Shown here: in pieces, positions 26,935-33,346 of the stretch
Numbering within the stretch: position 1 is the stretch's first letter
How the letters are laid out: each line of letters starts with the position of its first letter
Assembly: GCA_024763175.1 (NCBI GenBank)
Contig: JANTGA010000006.1
Span: 1-42,907, forward strand
Source: Sulfurovum sp.
GTDB lineage: Bacteria > Campylobacterota > Campylobacteria > Campylobacterales > Sulfurovaceae
DNA: 42,907 nt
Reading direction: 5' to 3'
Position numbers and translations under genes: made by a program
Notes under the pieces: generated by a model
Database searches by the model: none
Told to the model about the DNA's origin: nothing
Seen by the model: the letters and a program-made list of their open reading frames with translations, nothing else

Positions 26935-27865
26935 TATGCAGGCTTGGCTTTCTCGTCTGGGCTATACCGGTTCGCTGCAGGTGGCTTCAGCTGATGCGAG
27001 CTTTCGCAGTTATTACCGGTTGATTGAGAACGAGAAGACCTTTGTCGTGATGGACAGCTCCCTGCAAAAAGAGAGCCTGACTCCTTTTGTCGACATTACG
27101 AAGCGTTTGCTGGCAGTGAGTGTCCATGTTCCCGAGATCTTTGCTGCAAATCTTCAGAAGGGATTTCTGCTGCTTGAGGATCTCGGGAGCCGAGATCTGC
27201 TTCAGGTACTCGACGAGAGCAATGCAGAGTACTATTATAGCGAAGCGATCGATGAAATCATCAAAATGCAGTGCGCCAAAACGGAGGGTTTGCCTCTCTA
27301 TGATGCAGCTTTTCTGCGATTTGAGATGGCGTTGATGCGGGAGTGGTACCTGGAGAAGTATTTGGGCAAGCATCTTGGGAGTCAGGAAAAGGAAATCATT
27401 TCTGATGCAATAGATCAGATCGTAGAGGTCGTCTTGTCTCAGCCTCAAGGGCTCTTTGTCCATCGGGATTTTCATTCGCGCAACATTATGTTGACACCGC
27501 AGGATGAGATCGCAGTGATCGACTATCAGGATGCCAGAGTCGGAGCAGTGACATATGACCTTGTTTCGCTGCTTCGTGACCTCTATATCGCCTTTGACTC
27601 AGCTATGGTTGAGAGGCTGGCATTGCAGTTTCGGGACAAAAAAGGGCTGGATGCGGATAATGAGACTTTTTTGCGATGGTTTGATTTTACAGGATTGCAG
27701 CGGCATATCAAAGTGTTGGGGATCTTTGCGCGGCTGCATCTTCGGGATGGCAAAGATGGGTATCTGAAGGATTTGCCCCAGACTCTGAAGTATATCATCG
27801 AGATCGGAAGCAGATACGAAGAGACCAGGGCACTGGTCACACTACTAAAGGAGAGACAAGAATGA
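26927..27865 (+). CDS. amgK: N-acetylmuramate/N-acetylglucosamine 1-kinase AmgK
   Basis: AmgK phosphorylates the anomeric position of MurNAc or GlcNAc, giving the alpha-1-phosphate that MurU uses. The 312-residue protein is of the aminoglycoside phosphotransferase fold: catalytic loop VHRDFHSRNIM with His179, Asp181 and Asn186, then VIDYQDARVGAVTYDLVSLLRD with metal-binding Asp199. The AmgK-typical C-terminal stretch GLQRHIKVLGIFARLHLRD-GK-GYL is present. The ATG at 26927 overlaps anmK; the stop overlaps the murU start as ATGA. This pair is the peptidoglycan recycling shortcut first known from Pseudomonas, which bypasses MurA/MurB and gives intrinsic fosfomycin tolerance there. Confidence 0.93.
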   Translation: MNDMQAWLSRLGYTGSLQVASADASFRSYYRLIENEKTFVVMDSSLQKESLTPFVDITKRLLAVSVHVPEIFAANLQKGFLLLEDLGSRDLLQVLDESNAEYYYSEAIDEIIKMQCAKTEGLPLYDAAFLRFEMALMREWYLEKYLGKHLGSQEKEIISDAIDQIVEVVLSQPQGLFVHRDFHSRNIMLTPQDEIAVIDYQDARVGAVTYDLVSLLRDLYIAFDSAMVERLALQFRDKKGLDADNETFLRWFDFTGLQRHIKVLGIFARLHLRDGKDGYLKDLPQTLKYIIEIGSRYEETRALVTLLKERQE

Positions 27866-28536
27866 GAGCGATGATACTGGCAGCAGGACTGGGTACACGG
27901 ATGCGACCATTGACAGAACAGACACCCAAGCCGCTGCTTGAAGTAGGCGGCCTTCCCTTGATCGTCTGGCATATTGAAAAGCTTGCATATTATGGTTTCA
28001 GGGAGATCATTATCAATATCGCCCATTTGGGATATCAGATTCCCCAAGCGCTGGGCGATGGCTCCGAGTGGGGCGTCAAGCTCTCCTATTCAGACGAGCA
28101 GGAAGAGGGGGCACTGGAGAGTGCCGGCGGGATCATCAAAGCCCTGCCACTTCTGGGCGAAGAGACATTTTTGGTAGTCAATGGTGATATCTGGTGCGGG
28201 TATGATTTTGATGATCGTCACATGCTTGCCGAAGGTATGCTCGCCCACTTGATCATGGTCTCAAACCCGGAATATCATCCCGAAGGGGACTTTGCGCTGC
28301 GTGGTGATCTGCTCAAAGAGGAGGGAAAACAAAAATATACCTTTTCGGGCATTGGCTACTACAGCCCCAAACTCTTCGAAGGCTTGCCCTATGGCAGGAG
28401 GGCACTGGCTCCTTTGCTCAAAGAAGCTATGAAGGAGGGGAAGGTGACAGGAGAGCTCTTCGGGGGCGAATGGTGGGATATCGGCACACCCGAACGGCTT
28501 GAAGCGATCAATATCCATCTTTTTTCGGAGGATTGA
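27862..28536 (+). CDS. murU: MurNAc-alpha-1-phosphate uridylyltransferase MurU
   Basis: MurU joins UTP and MurNAc-1-phosphate to give UDP-MurNAc, which re-enters peptidoglycan synthesis at MurC. The 224-residue nucleotidyltransferase has the N-terminal signature LAAGLGTRMRPLT followed by TPKPLL with Lys23, the short-chain MurU-type stretch GFREIIINIAHLGYQI, the metal-binding Asp109 in VVNGDIW, and WWDIGTPERLEAIN near the end. The length is that of MurU rather than of longer GlmU or RfbA proteins. It is the last gene of the run and coupled to amgK. Confidence 0.93.
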   Translation: MRAMILAAGLGTRMRPLTEQTPKPLLEVGGLPLIVWHIEKLAYYGFREIIINIAHLGYQIPQALGDGSEWGVKLSYSDEQEEGALESAGGIIKALPLLGEETFLVVNGDIWCGYDFDDRHMLAEGMLAHLIMVSNPEYHPEGDFALRGDLLKEEGKQKYTFSGIGYYSPKLFEGLPYGRRALAPLLKEAMKEGKVTGELFGGEWWDIGTPERLEAINIHLFSED

Positions 28537-28614
28537 TCGTGTCGGGTGCCCTTGTCTGTCTGGCGGGATAGGTTTCTTTGACGCTGATGCTCGTCGGGGT
28601 CAGAGGAGTTCGAC

Positions 28615-29436
28615 CTACAGGGTGCTTTTCAGGTATTTCGCTACAGCATCCTCATCATTGGTATGAGGCAGCACGATATCCGCCTTCTCTTTCACTTCAT
28701 CCAGTGCATTCTTCACGGCGATAGCGGTACCGGCCTTGTCGAACATTCCCAGGTCATTGATACTGTCGCCGAAGACAGTGAAATCCTCTGTCTCTCTGCC
28801 CAGATAGTCTGCGATCGTTTGGAGGGCGTGGGCTTTGTCTCCCTGAGGGTGGAGGATGGTGAGAAACCAGCCATCGGAGTATTTTTCGGGTGAGAGTTTG
28901 TATTCGAGTTCGGCCCCAAAGGTTTGACGGAGATGCTTTGTGAGAGGTTCGAGGATTTCGTGTTGGGCGAAATAGACCAGCTTGAGATTCATCTCCATCG
29001 CACGGATGTTTTGGCACTCCTGCATCCTGGGATCGTTCTTGTAGTTGTCCAGTACGGCATTTTGATGCAGGTTCACATTGGATGGAAAGAGAAAGGCTTC
29101 GTTGAGGTCCATATCTTTCAGTGCGATGATGAAGGGAGAGATGCCAAACTGCAAGCCCTCGTCGATGATGGCATCCCCCAGAGTTTTGTTGACCAGCTTC
29201 AGGTCGATGAGCTCTTTGTCAGGCGTGACGACCATACTGCCATCGAGGAGAATCATCGGTGCAGCCAGGTGAAGTTTTTTGAGAAAATACTGCGTCTTGC
29301 TGAAGCTTCTGGCAGTCGCGACAGAGAGGAGTGCTTCGGTACTTTTTTGATTCCAGATCTTTTGGCTGTAGGCACTGACCGTTTGATCCGTTCGCAGAAA
29401 AGTATGGTCGAGATCGGTCAGGTAGATAGGTTTCAC
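28615..29436 (-). CDS. HAD-superfamily (Cof-type, IIB) phosphatase
   Basis: A 273-residue cytosolic haloacid-dehalogenase phosphatase. Motif I is DLDHT with Asp8 and Asp10, motif II lies in SVATARS, motif III is the Lys in QGDKAHAL, and motif IV is FGDSINDLGMF. The inserted cap between about residues 80 and 190 is of the type IIB (Cof/sucrose-phosphatase) class, so sugar phosphates are likely substrates. It is convergent with murU, 78 bases away, and overlaps the DHH gene by four bases. It is a candidate for removing phosphate from MurNAc-6-phosphate, but the known enzyme MupP belongs to a different HAD subclass. Confidence 0.88.
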   Translation of the reverse strand: MKPIYLTDLDHTFLRTDQTVSAYSQKIWNQKSTEALLSVATARSFSKTQYFLKKLHLAAPMILLDGSMVVTPDKELIDLKLVNKTLGDAIIDEGLQFGISPFIIALKDMDLNEAFLFPSNVNLHQNAVLDNYKNDPRMQECQNIRAMEMNLKLVYFAQHEILEPLTKHLRQTFGAELEYKLSPEKYSDGWFLTILHPQGDKAHALQTIADYLGRETEDFTVFGDSINDLGMFDKAGTAIAVKNALDEVKEKADIVLPHTNDEDAVAKYLKSTL

Positions 29437-30494
29437 GATGCAGCACGATCCTGAGACGATGTTTTTCTGTCGATGTAGTCCTGGACAAAATCCCTGACTT
29501 TACTGTAGACAAACGAGTCTTTATAATTTTCGACTTTTCCGCCGCTGGCATTGGGGTGTCCGCCGCCCTTGCCGATCTCTGCTGCCATTTTGGAGACATC
29601 GAGCTTGTCATTGCTGCGCAGGGAGAAGTGGCCGCGGAAGTTGATATCCATATAGAAGTCGCAGTCCGGATTAGCCAGGAGGAAGGCATTGCCGATGAGC
29701 GAGCTGCTGCCGACGTTGTAGCCGAGGATTCCTTTGTAGCCACGGTAGTTGATCGTGAGGCGGTGCTTGTCTGCTGTCAGGAGTTTGGTGACATAGGCGG
29801 CGACCAGATTGTCTTTGGTATCGTTTTTGTCTGCCATAAAGAAGGCTTTTTTGCTGGGATGGAGTGCATCATCCAGGAGGATATTGCCCTCTTTTTCCGT
29901 GACAAGCATCCGAGCTTTTTCGATTAGGCTGAGTTTGAGTGCTCGGTCTTCCGAAGGGAAGAGGATACGATTGATCTCTCTGGCGCCAGAGATCATCCCC
30001 AGGCAAACTTTGCCAAACTCGAAGCGTGTATCATCACTGAGCCAGATATCGATGGCATTGATCGCCTGGACGATGTCGGCATAGCGGTTTTCGGGATCAA
30101 AATCGTAGTGCTGTTGCAGCCAATCGTAGGTGATTTTGGTAGCAGACCGTTTGGTATCGAGGAGGTACCAGGCAAAGCGTTCTGCCACCTGTGCGCCTGT
30201 CCCATGATGGTCGAGGAGTTGGAGCTTGGCACCGATGCGGATGGCTTCTTTTTCGATCCAGTTTGCTTCTTTGGTCGTCAAGTTGAGATCGGTGATGAGG
30301 ATCAGCATCTCCTCCGGATCCTTGTTGACAAATCTATCCTGCTCGATTTTTTTGACGATCTCTTCAAGACGGGCTTTGACTTCGGGTCCATAGTTGGCAT
30401 TGTAGCACTCGATCCTGTCGAAACATCGGCTTGTGAGATAGTGGCAGCCATAGCCGTCCAGATCGATATGGGAGAGATGATAGAGATGTTTCAT
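29433..30494 (-). CDS. DHH-family phosphoesterase
   Basis: A 353-residue protein of the DHH/DHHA1 superfamily. Metal-binding motifs: HIDLDGYG near the N-terminus (His9, Asp11, Asp13), LITDLN near residue 68, the DHH signature in LLDHHGTG near residue 95, and the DHHA1 substrate motif GKGGGHPNASGG in the C-terminal part. Members degrade short oligoribonucleotides (NrnA/NrnB-like), pAp or cyclic dinucleotides; which applies here cannot be told from sequence alone. It overlaps the Rrf2 stop by one base (TAATG) and the HAD gene by four, so the three genes form one operon. Confidence 0.9.
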   Translation of the reverse strand: MKHLYHLSHIDLDGYGCHYLTSRCFDRIECYNANYGPEVKARLEEIVKKIEQDRFVNKDPEEMLILITDLNLTTKEANWIEKEAIRIGAKLQLLDHHGTGAQVAERFAWYLLDTKRSATKITYDWLQQHYDFDPENRYADIVQAINAIDIWLSDDTRFEFGKVCLGMISGAREINRILFPSEDRALKLSLIEKARMLVTEKEGNILLDDALHPSKKAFFMADKNDTKDNLVAAYVTKLLTADKHRLTINYRGYKGILGYNVGSSSLIGNAFLLANPDCDFYMDINFRGHFSLRSNDKLDVSKMAAEIGKGGGHPNASGGKVENYKDSFVYSKVRDFVQDYIDRKTSSQDRAAS

Positions 30495-30892
30495 TATAGG
30501 ATATCCTTGAGTGTTAGATGGATGAGAAAGTTATCGATTTTATTTTGAAACTTATGCAGAAATGGAGAGATTGTACAGGTTCCGATACTGCCGTTGGGGC
30601 AGGAGTCGGCATATTGGGTGCAGTCTAAAACAGCAGGCGGTTTGCCTTCTGCAGCCACGATCACACTGTAGAGCGTGATCTCATCCAACTCTTTGGCAAG
30701 CAGAAATCCCCCATGGGCACCTTTTCTGGATTCGAGTATCCCTTCTTTTGCTAAGCTCTGCATAATTTTGGCAAGAAAACTTTTGGGTATATTGAGCTTA
30801 TTTGCGAGGAACACCGCTCCTATCGGCTTGTCGGCTTTGCGTATGGTGTCGAGTGAGAGCAGTGCGTATTCACTTGCACGTGTTAATAACAT
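30494..30892 (-). CDS. Rrf2-family transcriptional regulator, probably Fe-S
   Basis: A 132-residue winged-helix regulator. The Rrf2 N-terminus (TRASEYALLSLDTI), the recognition segment IPKSFLAKIMQSLAKEGILESRKGAHGGFLLAK, and a C-terminal cluster of three cysteines (Cys91, Cys98, Cys106) match iron-sulfur or nitric-oxide sensing members such as IscR and NsrR. The Cys spacing x6/x7 is slightly wider than in those two. It leads the operon with the DHH and HAD genes, an unusual partner set. A tandem repeat of 16 bp lies about 40 bases upstream and could be its operator. Confidence 0.92.
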   Translation of the reverse strand: MLLTRASEYALLSLDTIRKADKPIGAVFLANKLNIPKSFLAKIMQSLAKEGILESRKGAHGGFLLAKELDEITLYSVIVAAEGKPPAVLDCTQYADSCPNGSIGTCTISPFLHKFQNKIDNFLIHLTLKDIL

Positions 30893-30930
30893 TCAAATCC
30901 TTCATATAATTAGGATAATATTACTCTCAT

Positions 30931-30962
30931 TTAGATTAAAATAAAGTTAGATTAAAATAAAG
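30931..30962 (+). repeat. Perfect tandem repeat, 2 x 16 bp, between rrf2 and rpsO
   Basis: TTAGATTAAAATAAAG occurs twice without any gap or mismatch (30931-30946 and 30947-30962). It lies in the 192-base divergent region between the Rrf2 gene (minus) and rpsO (plus). It is AT-rich and may be an operator or a simple duplication. Confidence 0.9.
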
Positions 30963-31084
30963 AGAGTCTGTAGCATTTAGTGTATATTTATCTTAACATG
31001 GTACTATTTCGATTCCAATTCCAGTCAGGCATTATGCAAGTGATGCTTTGATAAGAAAATTTAATTACCGATCAGGAGGTCACC

Positions 31085-31354
31085 ATGGCTTTGGATAAGG
31101 CGAAAAAAGAAGAGATCATTGCGAAGTACGCAAGAGGCGAGAACGATACCGGTTCTACAGAAGTACAGGTAGCGTTGCTGACAGAGAGAATCAGCTATTT
31201 GACTGAGCACCTCAAAACAAACAAAAAAGATCACTCTTCAAGACTGGGTCTTTTGAAGCTTGTCGGACAAAGAAGAAGATTGATGAGATACCTTAGAAAA
31301 GTCGACTTTGCACGATACAACGCGATCAAAGAGGATCTGGGTATCAGAAACTAA
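31085..31354 (+). CDS. rpsO: 30S ribosomal protein S15
   Basis: S15 binds 16S rRNA helices 20-22 early in 30S assembly. The 89-residue protein is standard: [51 protein letters not shown]. The ribosome site CAGGAGGTCACC is nearly a full anti-16S match. In other bacteria S15 represses its own mRNA through the leader; the leader here has no obvious pseudoknot that I could assign. A hairpin follows the gene. Confidence 0.98.
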   Translation: MALDKAKKEEIIAKYARGENDTGSTEVQVALLTERISYLTEHLKTNKKDHSSRLGLLKLVGQRRRLMRYLRKVDFARYNAIKEDLGIRN

Positions 31355-31361
31355 AACGACC

Positions 31362-31385
31362 CCAAAATGTCTCATGGCATTTTGG
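31362..31385 (+). terminator. Hairpin after rpsO
   Basis: CCAAAATG (31362-31369) pairs perfectly with CATTTTGG (31378-31385) across an eight-base loop, seven bases after the rpsO stop. No T-run follows, so efficiency is uncertain. Confidence 0.5.
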
Positions 31386-31522
31386 AATCCTCGATCCAGA
31401 CAGAGTGCAAAAAATACAATTGTGCTGCCATTCCCTAAAAACACCCCAAAAAATTCTCATATCCTTTGATATTAAACTTTTATATGCTACACTCTACTCA
31501 TAAATTTATTTTTAGGAGCTGA

Positions 31523-32437
31523 ATGATGTTTTTGGATGGGATAAAGAAAAGCGCCACTCTTTTAGTGGGTGCGGGTCTCTTGAGTTTGATGATGGTGGGA
31601 TGCGGCAGTACCAATGGGGCAGCCGATGTAGGAGCAGCGCCCGTTCCCGGCGGCAATGAACTGGTCGTGATGGATGGTAATAACGCAGATCAGGTACTGG
31701 CATCGTCAGTAAGCACGATAGGTAAAGTTGCCAAAATGATCGATGATCTTGTGGATGATCTGCCCGGTGTGGGCGTGGCAAGCAGTCAGATAGCCCAGGC
31801 TTCACCGGGGATAGACGGTTCTGTGGCTGTATCCAACGATGACGTGGCCTTCTCTCTGGTTTCAAGGGATTGCTCAAAAGGCGGGTCTATCAGCGTGGAT
31901 AGTCTGTCAACTGACGGAGGAACAGTGACGTTCCACAGCTGTCACGAAAAGAGTGTGATCTTGGATGGTACCGTGATGATCACGTACCATGATGGAGAGT
32001 ATGCCGCCAGATTTACCAATGTAAATGCTACGTTCAGTACAGGAAATCTCGTACTGAGCGATGCAGGCCTGACTGCAAAAGGCAGTACGTTTGATTTTGC
32101 GATAGCGTCAGCTTCTGCGATGGTTCAGGGAATCGATATTGGGATAAGGAATATGAAAATCCACAAAGATACTTCCGGGACTACAGTAGATGGTTCTATC
32201 GCAACAGGCTGTATCTGCTGTCAATGGATCAATGTCACAACCGTCTCCCCATTAGGCTTCCAGAAGACAGATTTGGTCAGCGGTACCATAAGACTCAGTG
32301 GAGCAAATGGCACTTATATGGAAGTGATGGCCAACCCTAATTGCTGTGTCACCACCACATTGAACGGGAAGCCATATGCGACGTATGACAGCATCAAAAA
32401 TCTCCCCCAATACAATGCAGTTTGCCCACTACCGTAG
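31523..32437 (+). CDS. Cysteine-rich lipoprotein of unknown function
   Basis: No family recognised. The 304-residue protein has a lipoprotein signal peptide with the lipid Cys27 (MMVGCGST). The mature part is low in charge and rich in Gly, Ser, Thr and Val in short alternating stretches, suggesting a beta-strand-rich exported domain. Cysteines are paired: single ones in DCSKGG and HSCHEK, a CxCC cluster at residues 230-233, a CC pair at 274-275 and one near the C-terminus. They could form disulfides or bind metal. AGGAG precedes a double ATG at 31523/31526. It is a single-gene unit with a strong hairpin after it. Confidence 0.75.
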   Translation: MMFLDGIKKSATLLVGAGLLSLMMVGCGSTNGAADVGAAPVPGGNELVVMDGNNADQVLASSVSTIGKVAKMIDDLVDDLPGVGVASSQIAQASPGIDGSVAVSNDDVAFSLVSRDCSKGGSISVDSLSTDGGTVTFHSCHEKSVILDGTVMITYHDGEYAARFTNVNATFSTGNLVLSDAGLTAKGSTFDFAIASASAMVQGIDIGIRNMKIHKDTSGTTVDGSIATGCICCQWINVTTVSPLGFQKTDLVSGTIRLSGANGTYMEVMANPNCCVTTTLNGKPYATYDSIKNLPQYNAVCPLP

Positions 32438-32457
32438 ATAATTCTCTATCGATGATT

Positions 32458-32486
32458 GCGGAGGGATAGCTTCGGCTTCCCTCTGC
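32458..32486 (+). terminator. Strong hairpin with TTCG loop after the lipoprotein gene
   Basis: GCGGAGGGA (32458-32466) pairs with TCCCTCTGC (32478-32486), enclosing AGC-TTCG-GCT, a stable tetraloop. It lies 20 bases after the stop codon. The downstream tract is not T-rich. The rest of the 327-base region before grpE holds the inverted repeat and promoter listed next. Confidence 0.65.
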
Positions 32487-32612
32487 CTCTTGCGCAAAGT
32501 ACACTTTCGAATAATCGCTCATACTTTCCTAATCTCCCTAAATTTCAACTTCTTGAAATCCTCTTATGACACTACTTTGCTCTTCTTCTCTGGATATGAT
32601 ATGGCAGTCATT

Positions 32613-32645
32613 AGTATACTTTAGCCTATATGACTAAAGTATACT
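32613..32645 (+). promoter_or_regulatory. Perfect 12-9-12 inverted repeat upstream of grpE-dnaK
   Basis: AGTATACTTTAG (32613-32624) is exactly the reverse complement of CTAAAGTATACT (32634-32645) with a nine-base spacer CCTATATGA. The nine-base spacer is the same as in CIRCE (HrcA operator) but the arms do not match TTAGCACTC. It ends 24 bases before the -35 box of the grpE promoter, a good place for a regulator. Confidence 0.8.
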
Positions 32646-32667
32646 CTGTAAAAATATTGAATCAAGA

Positions 32668-32688
32668 CTTGACAAAGTAGAACTCAAT
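32668..32688 (+). promoter_or_regulatory. HAIR-like (HspR-type) element over the grpE promoter
   Basis: CTTGACA-N7-ACTCAAT at 32668-32688 matches 11 of 14 positions of the HspR-associated inverted repeat CTTGAGT-N7-ACTCAAG with exact spacing. It covers the -35 box and most of the spacer, where a bound repressor would block polymerase. No hspR gene is in the window. Confidence 0.45.
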
Positions 32689-32698
32689 GTTGTATAAT
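32669..32698 (+). promoter_or_regulatory. Near-consensus promoter of grpE-dnaK
   Basis: A perfect TTGACA (32669-32674) and a perfect TATAAT (32693-32698) are 18 bases apart. Transcription should start near 32705, leaving a leader of about 60 nt. Confidence 0.85.
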
Positions 32699-32706
32699 GC
32701 CATCAA

Positions 32707-32733
32707 GCATTGAAAAAGTTACGACTTTAATGC
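32707..32733 (+). other. Hairpin at the 5' end of the grpE leader
   Basis: GCATT (32707-32711) pairs with AATGC (32729-32733) and AAAGT (32715-32719) with ACTTT (32724-32728), with a GAA bulge and a TACG loop. It does not cover the ribosome site AAGGAGG at 32752, so it is more likely a stabilising 5' hairpin than a thermosensor. Confidence 0.5.
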
Positions 32734-32764
32734 AAATTGAGAAAGAGTAAAAGGAGGTTTCTGG

Positions 32765-33322
32765 ATGAGTGAGAAGCAGGATGAAATGCTTTCCGACGAA
32801 GCCACAGAGGAGCAGAAGATGGAGACGGGCAGTGCAGAAGAGAATGCAGAGGCCGGAGATACTTCACTGGAAGCAATGGAGCAAGAGTTAGCTGAGTGGA
32901 AAGATAAGTATCTCAGAGCGCATGCTGATTTTGAAAATACCAAAAAACGTTTGGAGCGGGATAAGTCATCGGCAGTCTCTTATGCCAATGAGAGTTTTGC
33001 GATGGATATCCTGGCAGTGATCGACTCATTTGAACAGGCGCTGACCTCTATTGAGGGTGCGGATGAGGCAAATGCCTCTGAAGTGCTTGAGAAGATGAAG
33101 GAGGGTGTCTATCTTACCTATGAGCAGCTGAAAAAAGTATTGGAAAAGAATTATATCAAAGAGATCAACTGCGAAGGTGCGTTTGACCCGAATCTTCATC
33201 AGGCGATCATGCAAATCGAGAGTGATGAACACGAGAGCGGGCAGATTGTGCAAACCCTGCAGAAAGGCTACACGATCAAAGACAGAGTGTTGCGGCCTTC
33301 CATGGTAAGCACCAGTAAATAA
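32765..33322 (+). CDS. grpE: Nucleotide exchange factor GrpE
   Basis: GrpE releases ADP from DnaK. The 185-residue protein has an acidic N-terminal region, a long coiled-coil dimerisation helix (about 38-75, LAEWKDKYLRAHADFENTKKRL) and the C-terminal wing with FDPNLHQAIMQIE and VVQTLQKGY-type ending (IVQTLQKGYTIKDRVLRPSMV). AAGGAGG precedes the ATG. In Helicobacter and Campylobacter hrcA precedes grpE; here the upstream gene is an unrelated lipoprotein. Confidence 0.97.
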   Translation: MSEKQDEMLSDEATEEQKMETGSAEENAEAGDTSLEAMEQELAEWKDKYLRAHADFENTKKRLERDKSSAVSYANESFAMDILAVIDSFEQALTSIEGADEANASEVLEKMKEGVYLTYEQLKKVLEKNYIKEINCEGAFDPNLHQAIMQIESDEHESGQIVQTLQKGYTIKDRVLRPSMVSTSK

Positions 33323-33346
33323 ATTTAACAATAAAAAGGATAAATA

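Noticed and set aside
28537-28614. A hidden gene or terminator between murU and the HAD gene
   Set aside because: The 78 bases hold no open frame with a ribosome site and no strong hairpin with a T-run.
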